Below, one piece after another: positions 1 through 5,414 of a DNA stretch of 8,098 nucleotides. A program made the position numbers and the translations under genes. Source of the stretch: Thermodesulfovibrionales bacterium (GTDB taxonomy: Bacteria > Nitrospirota > Thermodesulfovibrionia > Thermodesulfovibrionales > SM23-35); contig JAGUWT010000159.1 in NCBI GenBank assembly GCA_020062205.1, forward strand, positions 1-8,098, written 5' to 3'. The notes under the pieces are model-generated. The model did no database searches. It was not told the DNA's origin and worked only from the letters and a program-made list of their open reading frames with translations. Positions within the stretch are counted from its first letter, which is position 1; each line of letters begins with the position of its first letter.

Positions 1-67
1 AGGATTATATTTAGCATTTTAAGTTGAGTTGTCTCTTTTTGAAAAAATATATTATGCTATTGGCAAA

Positions 68-162
68 TGGAGAGGGGTAGTGGGAATCGAACCCACAATA
101 CTTCTTGTACAGAGCATTCTCTGGTTTTGCAGACCAGGTGGGGCACCAACCCCTTACCCCTC
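68..162 (-). tRNA. Sec-like tRNA body with Cys anticodon GCA
   Basis: The reverse complement folds as a 95-nt class II tRNA with an encoded CCA (70-68). The acceptor arms GAGGGGTA (162-155) and TACCCCTC (79-72) pair over 8 bp and run directly into a 5-bp T stem, GTGGG/CCCAC, with loop TTCGATT. This makes a 13-bp (8/5) branch as in bacterial tRNA-Sec. The D stem is GGGG/CCCC, with a short TTGGTG loop or 5 bp with a T-G wobble. The anticodon arm CTGGT-CTGCAAA-ACCAG gives anticodon GCA. A 24-nt variable region (120-97) forms a long arm. The discriminator is U73, as in tRNA-Cys; tRNA-Sec usually has G73. Total length equals E. coli tRNA-Sec, while an ordinary tRNA-Cys is about 74 nt with a short variable loop. 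From its identity elements I infer charging by CysRS on a Sec-type body. Charging by SerRS and SelA is the alternative. The selenoprotein selD lies 430 bp away on the other strand. Confidence 0.9.
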
Positions 163-168
163 ATTAAA

Positions 169-197
169 ATAATACATAGACTTCAGTTATATGTCTA
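169..197 (-). promoter_or_regulatory. sigma70-type promoter of the Sec-like tRNA
   Basis: Read on the minus strand: -35 TAGACA (197-192), a 17-nt spacer, and -10 TATTAT (174-169), each 5 of 6 to consensus. Six bases (TTTAAT) separate the -10 from G1 of the tRNA at 162, so the predicted start site falls on or next to the mature 5' end. Confidence 0.65.
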
Positions 198-212
198 ATA
201 GATAATATCTAT
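198..212. promoter_or_regulatory. 15-bp perfect palindrome, candidate operator, copy 1
   Basis: ATAGATAATATCTAT is a perfect 7-1-7 palindrome lying immediately upstream of the -35 of the tRNA promoter. An identical 15-mer occurs at 4709-4723 before yedF. Its position suggests an activator or repressor site. The binding protein is unknown. Confidence 0.5.
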
Positions 213-238
213 ATATTATGTTACAATTAATAGATTTG

Positions 239-409
239 AAGTAAGTTACTCATGAGTACCGAATTCTCTTTTAACTTATTGATTTTAAAGAACAATTCAT
301 TACATCTAAGTTGTCATTCCCGCGAAGGCGGGAATCTAGTAAAATCAATAACTTCTGGATTCCTGCTTACGCAGGAATGACAGAACTCGGTACTCTCAAG
401 TAAGTTACT
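239..409. repeat. compound inverted-repeat element 1 with flanking direct repeats
   Basis: The core at 312-382 begins TGTCATTCC and ends GGAATGACA. It contains two GC-rich hairpins: ATTCCCGC/GCGGGAAT on the left (loop GAAG) and ATTCCTGC/GCAGGAAT on the right. Outside this is a second inverted pair, GAGTACCGAATTCT (254-267) and AGAACTCGGTACTC (382-395), with one mismatch. Outside that, the direct repeat AAGTAAGTTACT occurs at 239-250 and 398-409. The nesting resembles a small non-autonomous MITE or REP-type element with a target duplication. There is no coding capacity. It occupies much of the geneless stretch 163-594. Confidence 0.7.
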
Positions 410-448
410 AATAAGACCATAAGTAAGATCATATGCCTATAGCTATTT

Positions 449-525
449 TGTCATGCTGGCTTGTCCAGCATCTTTCTTTACGATTCCGAACAAGTCGGAA
501 GGATTCCAGACAAGCTGGAATGACA
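449..525. repeat. compound inverted-repeat element 2 (three hairpins)
   Basis: The ends are TGTCAT (449-454) and ATGACA (520-525). Three small hairpins lie inside: ATGCTGG/CCAGCAT with loop CTTGT (453-471), TTCCGA/TCGGAA with loop ACAAG (484-500), and ATTCCAG/CTGGAAT with loop ACAAG (503-521). The first is followed by CTTTCTTT, so it could also act as a weak terminator on the plus strand. It is closely related to the element at 4540-4635, with compensatory stem changes between the copies. Confidence 0.75.
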
Positions 526-594
526 GCTAATGTGGTATTACTTATGAACTCCTTAGTAATAGGGCTCTGTTTGATTTAGGAAATATTCTCGGGA

Positions 595-1650
595 ATGAAT
601 ATTAAAGATAATTCTATACCAAAATTAGCTGAAAAAGTCCGTGCTGCTGGGTGAGCCTCAAAGATAAGTCCGGGGGACTTGGAGGAAGTACTCAGTAATT
701 TACAGCTCGAGAGTGACCCGAATCTTCTGGTTGGAAGTGAGAACTGGGCAGATGCTGCTGTATATCGTATTACACCTGAAATAGCACTTGTGCAGACACT
801 CGATTTTTTTACACCGATCGTGAATGATCCGTATGACTTTGGCCGGATTGCCGCTGCCAACTCCTTCAGCGATGTTTATGCAATGGGTGGAAAACCTCTC
901 ACTGCCATGAATATCGTCTGCTTCCCTGTGAAAGATATGGATAAAAAAATTCTTCGTTCGATTCTTGAAGGCGGATTGGAGATTATTCATAAGGCAGGGG
1001 CTGTTATGGTCGGAGGACACAGTGTAGAAGATACAGAAATAAAATATGGGCTTTCTGTAACAGGTATTGTCCATCCTGAGCGTTTTTTGACAAATACAGG
1101 CGCCAAATCAGGAGACTTATTGGTTTTGACCAAGCCTCTGGGTACAGGAATCCTTGCAACAGCCCTGAAAGCTGGTAAACTGAACGAAAATGAAACAAAA
1201 GGTCTGACTGAATTGATGGCTACCCTAAACAGGGAAGCGGCTGAGGCTATGATTGAGGCTGGAGTGAGCGCCTGCACTGACATTACAGGCTTTGGTCTTA
1301 TGGGGCATGCACTTGAAATGGCCAAGGCAAGCAAGGTCGGTTTGAAAATTTATGCTGATAAGGTACCAGTCATCCCTGAGGCTATGAACTTTGCCTCAAT
1401 GGGTATGATCCCAGCAGGAAGCCATTACAACCAGAAGTTCTGTTCCCGTCATTTAGATGTAGCGTCTCATATAGATCCACTCCTGATAGATCTGTTAGCA
1501 GATGCACAGACATCCGGTGGCCTTTTGATATCTGTACCAGAAGAACGAGTTAATCTCCTCGTTGAAAGACTATTAGAGAAAAAGACACCAGCAGCAAATA
1601 TTATAGGAGAGGTATTGAGCGAGCCAATAGGGACAATTCAGATTCGCTAA
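595..1650 (+). CDS. selD: selenide, water dikinase (selenophosphate synthetase), selenoprotein form
   Basis: SelD makes selenophosphate from selenide and ATP in the cytoplasm, the selenium donor for Sec-tRNA and selenouridine synthesis. A conventional call would start at TTG 679 and lose the active site. The frame is open upstream to ATG 595 except for one UGA at 652-654. Read through as Sec, this gives AAGUASKISPGDLEEVL, the SelD catalytic motif with Sec20 and Lys23, matching Cys17/Lys20 of the E. coli enzyme. The product is then 351 aa, close to the family's usual length of about 350. Other family segments visible are VGSENWADAAVY, TLDFFTPIV, the Asn/Ser/Asp stretch AAANSFSDVYAMGG, VGGHSVEDTEIKYG and the C-terminal DAQTSGGLLISVP. 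AGGAAA at 578-583 is a modest ribosome binding site 11 nt before ATG 595; an in-frame stop at 577 limits the start. The gene ends in a 4-nt convergent overlap with the next gene. Confidence 0.95.
652..685 (+). promoter_or_regulatory. UGA Sec codon and candidate bacterial SECIS hairpin of selD
   Basis: Just after the UGA (652-654), AAGTCC (666-671) pairs with GGACTT (675-680) around a G-rich apical loop (672-674). A lower helix, CCTC (656-659) with GAGG (682-685), is separated by an internal loop. The apical loop lies about 17-20 nt after the UGA and is rich in G, as expected of bacterial SECIS elements read by SelB. The fold was made by eye. Confidence 0.65.
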
Positions 1651-2453
1651 GAATTGTGTTTTGTTATCTGTCTGTTTATAAACTCTTCTGCCTTTTTCAA
1701 AGCAAATTCATCGAAGTATCTCTTTATGGCATCTTCAGAAAATAAAACACTGCCATCGATTGACTGATAGTTTTTACTTAAGACACATTCAAGCTGCTGC
1801 TCACCCTCATCCCATACAAAACCTATTACTGATTCAACTTCTTTACCTGATTTTACATCTCTCAGGGGCAAAAAGAGTTCAATATCAAATTTTTTCAAAA
1901 AGGATATATAGGTATTTAGGGCAAATCCTGTCTGATTAATCTTAATCCTTCCATCATGTGATTCCCTTTCACCGCCAATGACAAGATTACAGTTTAATTT
2001 TCTGGCAATGGGTATTCTTATTGCGTGAAAATAAAGATGGCATCCAACACAATGAGAGTAAAATCCATATGCTTTGAAAAAATGGGCAACATATCTCCCG
2101 CAAAGGGTCCACCAGAACTTTGGTGAACCTAATACAACAGGTTCATATACCTTAATATTGTTTAACTGCAATTTGTATTTCAATATCTCAATCTTTTCAA
2201 AAGGCTCCATCCAGGTCCCATGTTCTGTACCGGTATATGCTATTGTGGGAATGATTGCCTTAATCGGACGCATTTCACTTGCACGAATTACAGATGCAAC
2301 GCTATCCCTTCCGGCTATCTCTGCTATTGCAACATTTTCAGTCTTCCTGATTTCATTAACAGTTGCCTTCGAAAGCATCCATTTTGGGAAGTTAGAGATT
2401 AGATCAGGCCTATTGGCTAAAATTTTGAGAAACTTGTTATCAATACTTTTCAT
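1647..2453 (-). CDS. PP-loop (adenine nucleotide alpha hydrolase)-like protein with CxxC
   Basis: 268 aa, soluble, function not recognised. Near the N-terminus, IAEIAGRDSVAS (around residues 43-54) resembles the ATP-pyrophosphatase P-loop SGGxDS, with Arg in place of the second Gly of that motif. Further on are CVGC (135-138) followed by HLYFHAIRIPIAR, and GGERESHDGRIKINQ (160-174), which recalls the downstream nucleotide-site motif of PP-loop enzymes. Members of this superfamily adenylate a carbonyl or a base (QueC, GuaA, tRNA thiolases), and the CxxC could bind metal or carry sulfur or selenium. That last point is speculation from the motif and the selD neighbour. The ATG overlaps the stop of the upstream phosphoglycerate mutase-like gene as ATGA, implying translational coupling. 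The end overlaps selD tail to tail. Confidence 0.75.
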   Translation of the reverse strand: MKSIDNKFLKILANRPDLISNFPKWMLSKATVNEIRKTENVAIAEIAGRDSVASVIRASEMRPIKAIIPTIAYTGTEHGTWMEPFEKIEILKYKLQLNNIKVYEPVVLGSPKFWWTLCGRYVAHFFKAYGFYSHCVGCHLYFHAIRIPIARKLNCNLVIGGERESHDGRIKINQTGFALNTYISFLKKFDIELFLPLRDVKSGKEVESVIGFVWDEGEQQLECVLSKNYQSIDGSVLFSEDAIKRYFDEFALKKAEEFINRQITKHNS

Positions 2454-3748
2454 AATCTCAATGGCTTATACTTCCCAGGATAATAAGGCTGGTCGACTGG
2501 CGTATCCATAAGCCCCTGCATCTTTGCCCTGTCGAGAAAATTGAGGATGAGGTGCATTAATTCCTTACCCCTTACCATTCCAAGCCCTCCGGTGGCACAA
2601 CTTATTTCATCAAATGCATGAATGCTGTCCTTTCTCACATATTTACCAACCATGGTGAGGGGCACCGTCTCACCGGTATGTATCATGGTTCCTGAACTCG
2701 CCGTGGAATGGTCGGCTGTAATAACGAGTAAGGCTTCCCTGTCCGTTATGAGCTCATCCACCGCCACAGACATTGCACGGTCGACAGCCTCAATCACTTC
2801 TTTCTTATACCACGGGTTTTTTGTATGTCCTGCCTCATCCGGCATCTTTGTGTGAACATGGATAAAGTCATAATCATGTGCATCTTTTGCAAGTCGAAGG
2901 CGGTATTTCAGATCTTCCTCAATATTGTCTGTATCTTTAACTTTTGTAACATCCATGCCCAACTCGTTGCACAGTCCCCAGTAAATTGCACCTGAAGAGA
3001 TGGATAAGCCCCTTAGTCCCCACTTTTCATTGAAAGGCGTCAAGTTTTTTCTTTTGCCTGCCCTCTGGGTAACAAGGGTATTAACAGGTGGAAAATTACT
3101 TGCTAACCGGTTCTGGTTTATCTGATGGTTAGAAAGTGTTTGATAGCACCAAATAAGATATTTATTTAAAATAGCTGAAGTCTTTCTGGAAGACGATGGA
3201 ATCTTCTTTTGTCCTGTGGGCATAATCTCCATTACTGCCTTACCTTCATAGATTGGATCTGAATCAGTTATGGTATCTGTTACCTCTCCGCTCAATATAA
3301 GGAATCCGTCAATGCCATTGGCAGGTATCAAATGAATCTTGATTTTATTTGTTTCAAAAGATTCTATCGCTCTCTTAAGTTCCTTAGCCTCCTCATATGC
3401 AATCTCAGGACGGCCCCATGTAAGAATGAGATTGTCATTCTTATGCTCAACACAGCATATATGGCATAAGACAGCAACTTCCCTTTCCTGAACAGGTATA
3501 CCATTCCCTATTGCCTCAATGTAACCTCTTCCTGGAAATTCTTCCATTTCATAACCAAAGATTAAAAAGTGGGCTGTCTCGCTTGACATCGGGATACCCT
3601 GCATCAGGCTGTGATATAAGCCATTCATTCCAACAGATGACAGATAATCGAGATTCGGAGTGTATGCCATTTGAAGAGGTGTCTTCCCTTCAAAACAAGT
3701 ATGGCCTCTGTCTCCAATGCCATCCAGAATTATTAAAATGCATCGCAT
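2450..3748 (-). CDS. archaeal-type cofactor-independent phosphoglycerate mutase-like (ApgM/alkaline phosphatase superfamily)
   Basis: 432 aa, about the length of archaeal-type iPGM. Two-metal phosphotransferase residues can be followed through it: Asp9 in LIILDGIGD, the Ser nucleophile region MSSETAHFLIFGY (54-66), GRGYIEAIGNG (73-83), KMPDEAGH (301-308) giving Asp and His ligands, TADHS (345-349) with Asp-His, and HTGE (357-360) with His. The family interconverts 2- and 3-phosphoglycerate, but related members act on other phosphoesters, so the substrate is not certain. The gene is first in a two-gene operon coupled by ATGA to the PP-loop-like gene. No good Shine-Dalgarno precedes ATG 3748. 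TATAAAAAT lies only a few bases upstream on this strand, so a very short leader is possible. It is divergent from the PHP gene. Confidence 0.85.
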   Translation of the reverse strand: MRCILIILDGIGDRGHTCFEGKTPLQMAYTPNLDYLSSVGMNGLYHSLMQGIPMSSETAHFLIFGYEMEEFPGRGYIEAIGNGIPVQEREVAVLCHICCVEHKNDNLILTWGRPEIAYEEAKELKRAIESFETNKIKIHLIPANGIDGFLILSGEVTDTITDSDPIYEGKAVMEIMPTGQKKIPSSSRKTSAILNKYLIWCYQTLSNHQINQNRLASNFPPVNTLVTQRAGKRKNLTPFNEKWGLRGLSISSGAIYWGLCNELGMDVTKVKDTDNIEEDLKYRLRLAKDAHDYDFIHVHTKMPDEAGHTKNPWYKKEVIEAVDRAMSVAVDELITDREALLVITADHSTASSGTMIHTGETVPLTMVGKYVRKDSIHAFDEISCATGGLGMVRGKELMHLILNFLDRAKMQGLMDTPVDQPYYPGKYKPLRL

Positions 3749-3821
3749 ATATTTTTATACCACAGCATATACCAGTTATACTAATCAATATTGTCTATAT
3801 ATCAGGCTTTTTTCATCGATT

Positions 3822-3859
3822 TTCTCTATTTGACAATAGAGAAGGTCAAGGAATAATAT
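3822..3859 (+). promoter_or_regulatory. promoter of the PHP gene with overlapping inverted-repeat operator
   Basis: -35 TTGACA (3830-3835, perfect), an 18-nt spacer, and -10 TAATAT (3854-3859). A perfect 9-bp inverted repeat, TTCTCTATT (3822-3830) and AATAGAGAA (3835-3843) with spacer TGAC, covers the -35. No T-run follows it on either strand, so it looks like an operator and not a terminator. The -10 ends only 6 nt before ATG 3866. Confidence 0.6.
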
Positions 3860-3865
3860 TAATTT

Positions 3866-4462
3866 ATGCTGGTAGATATGCATATACATACCAGATTTTC
3901 CCCTTGCAGTATCATCAAGATCCCAAAACTTCTGGAAAAGGCTAAACAAACAGGCATGGACGGTATCTGTATAACTGACCATGACACCATAGCTGCAAAG
4001 TCTATCATAGAAAATGGAGTTGACAGCTCAGGAATCTGTGTTATTGTAGGAATTGAGTACACAACTACAAAAGGGGATTTCCTAATATTCGGCCCTGTTG
4101 AATCTATCCCAAAAAGAATGGGTGCAGAAGATCTTTTTAAATGGGTCGAAAAAGAAGGTGCAGTGATCATCCCTGCACATCCATTCCGGAGAGAAAGACC
4201 GGCAGATTTACACATTCTGCAGTCCTGTAAAATCATAGAGGTATTGAATGGCCGAAATAACCATTTTGAGAATGAATTATGCAAGGACTGGCTTAAAAAA
4301 CAGGGTAATAATGTAAAAGAAGTTGGAGGCAGTGATGCCCATACCCTTGGTGAAGTTGGTCAGATAGTCACTCAATTTGAAAAAAATATCTATTGCCTCG
4401 ACGATTTTATCAGAGAACTTCAACACGGAAATTACTCACCTGTACAGAGAGAGGCTCTTTAA
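3866..4462 (+). CDS. PHP-domain metal-dependent phosphoesterase
   Basis: 198 aa carrying the PHP-family metal ligands in order: HIHT (His6, His8), TDHDT (Asp38, His39, Asp40), GIEYT (Glu64), PAHPFR (His105), NGRN (128-131) and GSDAH (Asp157, His159). Stand-alone PHP proteins of this size are usually trinuclear metal phosphoesterases acting on nucleotides, histidinol phosphate-like or nucleic acid phosphates. The substrate cannot be read here. Two starts are possible. ATG 3866 has AAGGA 13 nt upstream, but the predicted transcription start falls on it, which would make it leaderless. ATG 3878 begins MHIHT, the usual family N-terminus. It stands alone, with repeat DNA and a terminator-like hairpin downstream. 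Confidence 0.88.
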   Translation: MLVDMHIHTRFSPCSIIKIPKLLEKAKQTGMDGICITDHDTIAAKSIIENGVDSSGICVIVGIEYTTTKGDFLIFGPVESIPKRMGAEDLFKWVEKEGAVIIPAHPFRRERPADLHILQSCKIIEVLNGRNNHFENELCKDWLKKQGNNVKEVGGSDAHTLGEVGQIVTQFEKNIYCLDDFIRELQHGNYSPVQREAL

Positions 4463-4509
4463 ATAACATACGAAAATAGCTTATTTAAGAATCCTCTAAA
4501 AATAAACTA

Positions 4510-4530
4510 CCCCGCAGCAAAGCTGCGAGG
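4510..4530. repeat. small hairpin repeat, copy 1
   Basis: CCCCGCAGC and GCTGCGAGG pair around an AAA loop, and the stem extends one or two bases to TACC/GGTA. There is one C-A mismatch on the plus strand, which becomes a U-G wobble on the minus strand. A second copy with compensatory stem changes lies at 4654-4674, on the other side of the element at 4540-4635. Confidence 0.6.
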
Positions 4531-4539
4531 TATCAAATA

Positions 4540-4635
4540 TGTCATTCTGGCTTGTCCAGAATCTTTCTTTGCTTTACTGTATTGTTGTGTATAATGCATT
4601 TACTCCAAAAGGATTCCCGACAAGCGGGAATGACA
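4540..4635. repeat. compound inverted-repeat element 3
   Basis: The ends are TGTCAT and ATGACA. The left hairpin is ATTCTGG/CCAGAAT with loop CTTGT (4544-4562). The right hairpin is ATTCCCG/CGGGAAT with loop ACAAG (4613-4631). Between them is about 50 nt of AT-rich sequence. It shares the left-arm sequence and the loops with the element at 449-525, differing at paired stem positions. It fills most of the 327-bp gap between the PHP gene and yedF. Confidence 0.75.
4544..4570 (+). terminator. terminator-like hairpin after the PHP gene
   Basis: A 7-bp stem, ATTCTGG/CCAGAAT with loop CTTGT, is followed by CTTTCTTT. It lies about 80 nt after the PHP stop. The T-tract is interrupted by C, so activity is uncertain, and the sequence is also the left arm of a repeat element. 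Confidence 0.35.
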
Positions 4636-4653
4636 GAGTAGGGATAATATTAA

Positions 4654-4674
4654 CCCCGATGCAAAGCATCGAGG
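4654..4674. repeat. small hairpin repeat, copy 2
   Basis: CCCCGATGC and GCATCGAGG pair around AAA, with the same single C-A mismatch as the copy at 4510-4530. Outer bases and loop are identical between the copies, and the inner stem differs by paired changes. Confidence 0.6.
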
Positions 4675-4708
4675 AATTCTTTGAATAAAGCCAAATTTTA
4701 TAATTCAT

Positions 4709-4723
4709 ATAGATAATATCTAT
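4709..4723. promoter_or_regulatory. 15-bp perfect palindrome, candidate operator, copy 2
   Basis: ATAGATAATATCTAT, identical to 198-212 beside the Sec-like tRNA promoter. Here it lies 66 bp before the yedF start. TATAAT at 4699-4704 just upstream may be a -10, but no convincing -35 is visible at the right distance. Confidence 0.5.
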
Positions 4724-4789
4724 CAATTTATCTTCATACATCAAAATTAACTATTGGAAATCTCTTATACACGAGGGTTATTTTTATAT

Positions 4790-5380
4790 ATGCTTATTGA
4801 TGCGAGAGGACTTGGCTGTCCAAAGCCAGTTATGATGGCAGAAGAAGCCCTTTCCAAAATAAATGAAGGTACAGTCGAAATACTCGTTGATAATGAGGCA
4901 TCTGCAATAAATCTTAAACGATTCTCAACTAAAAACAGTTTTTACTCGGAGACACATAGCGAAGATAATCATTGGCGGATCAAAATAGTTAAGGGGTATG
5001 TCTGTGAAGTCCCTGCCAAGGGAGACAAACTAAAAGAACTAGAAAAAGACCTTCTGATTATAGTTGGCACTGATGCAATTGGAAAGGATGAAGAACTGGG
5101 GAGGATACTGATAAAGGGAATCTTTGAAACCATGAAGGTGACAAAAGAAATACCTCATACTATTTTCTTTCTCAATACTGGCGTTAGGCTTACTACGCTA
5201 AATGAAGAAATGATTCAAATCCTGAAAGAATTCGAGCAGATGGGTGTAGAGATATTTACCTGCGGCACATGCCTGAAATATTTTAACCTTGAATCTGAGT
5301 TAAAAGTTGGTTACAGGGGCACAACAAATCACATTGTGGAAGGATTAAAGGATTTCCAAAAGACCGTGTGGATCGGCTAA
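4790..5380 (+). CDS. yedF: selenium metabolism sulfurtransferase-like protein YedF
   Basis: 196 aa from ATG 4790. The N-terminal TusA/SirA-like domain (1 to about 75) starts MLIDARGLGCPKP, with the conserved Cys10 of the CPxP motif. The C-terminal DsrE-like domain (about 85-196) contains the CGTCLKYF motif (Cys158, Cys161). This two-domain arrangement is the YedF family, known as a marker of selenium-using bacteria and thought to carry persulfide or selenium, though its exact reaction is unsettled. Start 4790 is chosen because family members begin at MxIDxRGL and GAGGG (4773-4777) sits 12 nt before it. An in-frame TTG at 4754 would add 12 unrelated residues. It is the first gene of the plus-strand operon, 34 nt ahead of the YdjY-domain gene. 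Confidence 0.93.
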   Translation: MLIDARGLGCPKPVMMAEEALSKINEGTVEILVDNEASAINLKRFSTKNSFYSETHSEDNHWRIKIVKGYVCEVPAKGDKLKELEKDLLIIVGTDAIGKDEELGRILIKGIFETMKVTKEIPHTIFFLNTGVRLTTLNEEMIQILKEFEQMGVEIFTCGTCLKYFNLESELKVGYRGTTNHIVEGLKDFQKTVWIG

Positions 5381-5414
5381 TCAGTCATTTTCTAAACGAG
5401 AGGGAGGCTTAGTC

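Noticed and set aside
68..162. Reading the tRNA as an ordinary tRNA-Ser or tRNA-Cys
   Set aside because: The long variable arm alone would fit Ser, but the anticodon is GCA and the base is U73. An ordinary tRNA-Cys has a short variable loop and a 7-bp acceptor stem.
239..530. CRISPR array in the repeat-rich gap
   Set aside because: The repeats are palindromic pairs of different sequence with irregular spacing, not direct repeats with regular spacers.
700..1334. Open frames on the minus strand inside selD
   Set aside because: They overlap one another and the clearly coding selD, and look compositionally like reverse-strand shadows.
679..1650. selD starting at TTG 679
   Set aside because: It removes the catalytic Sec/Lys motif and the first 28 residues. 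The frame continues upstream through a UGA in exactly the Sec position.
2450..2453. TGA of the mutase-like gene as a possible Sec codon
   Set aside because: It forms a standard ATGA stop/start junction with the next gene, and the protein already has a complete family length.
2074..2511. 145-aa open frame on the plus strand
   Set aside because: It lies antisense to the PP-loop-like gene and the end of the mutase gene, with no domain-like sequence. It is a shadow frame.
4754..4789. yedF starting at TTG 4754
   Set aside because: It adds 12 residues not typical of the family. ATG 4790 begins the conserved MLIDARGLGCPKP and has GAGGG upstream.
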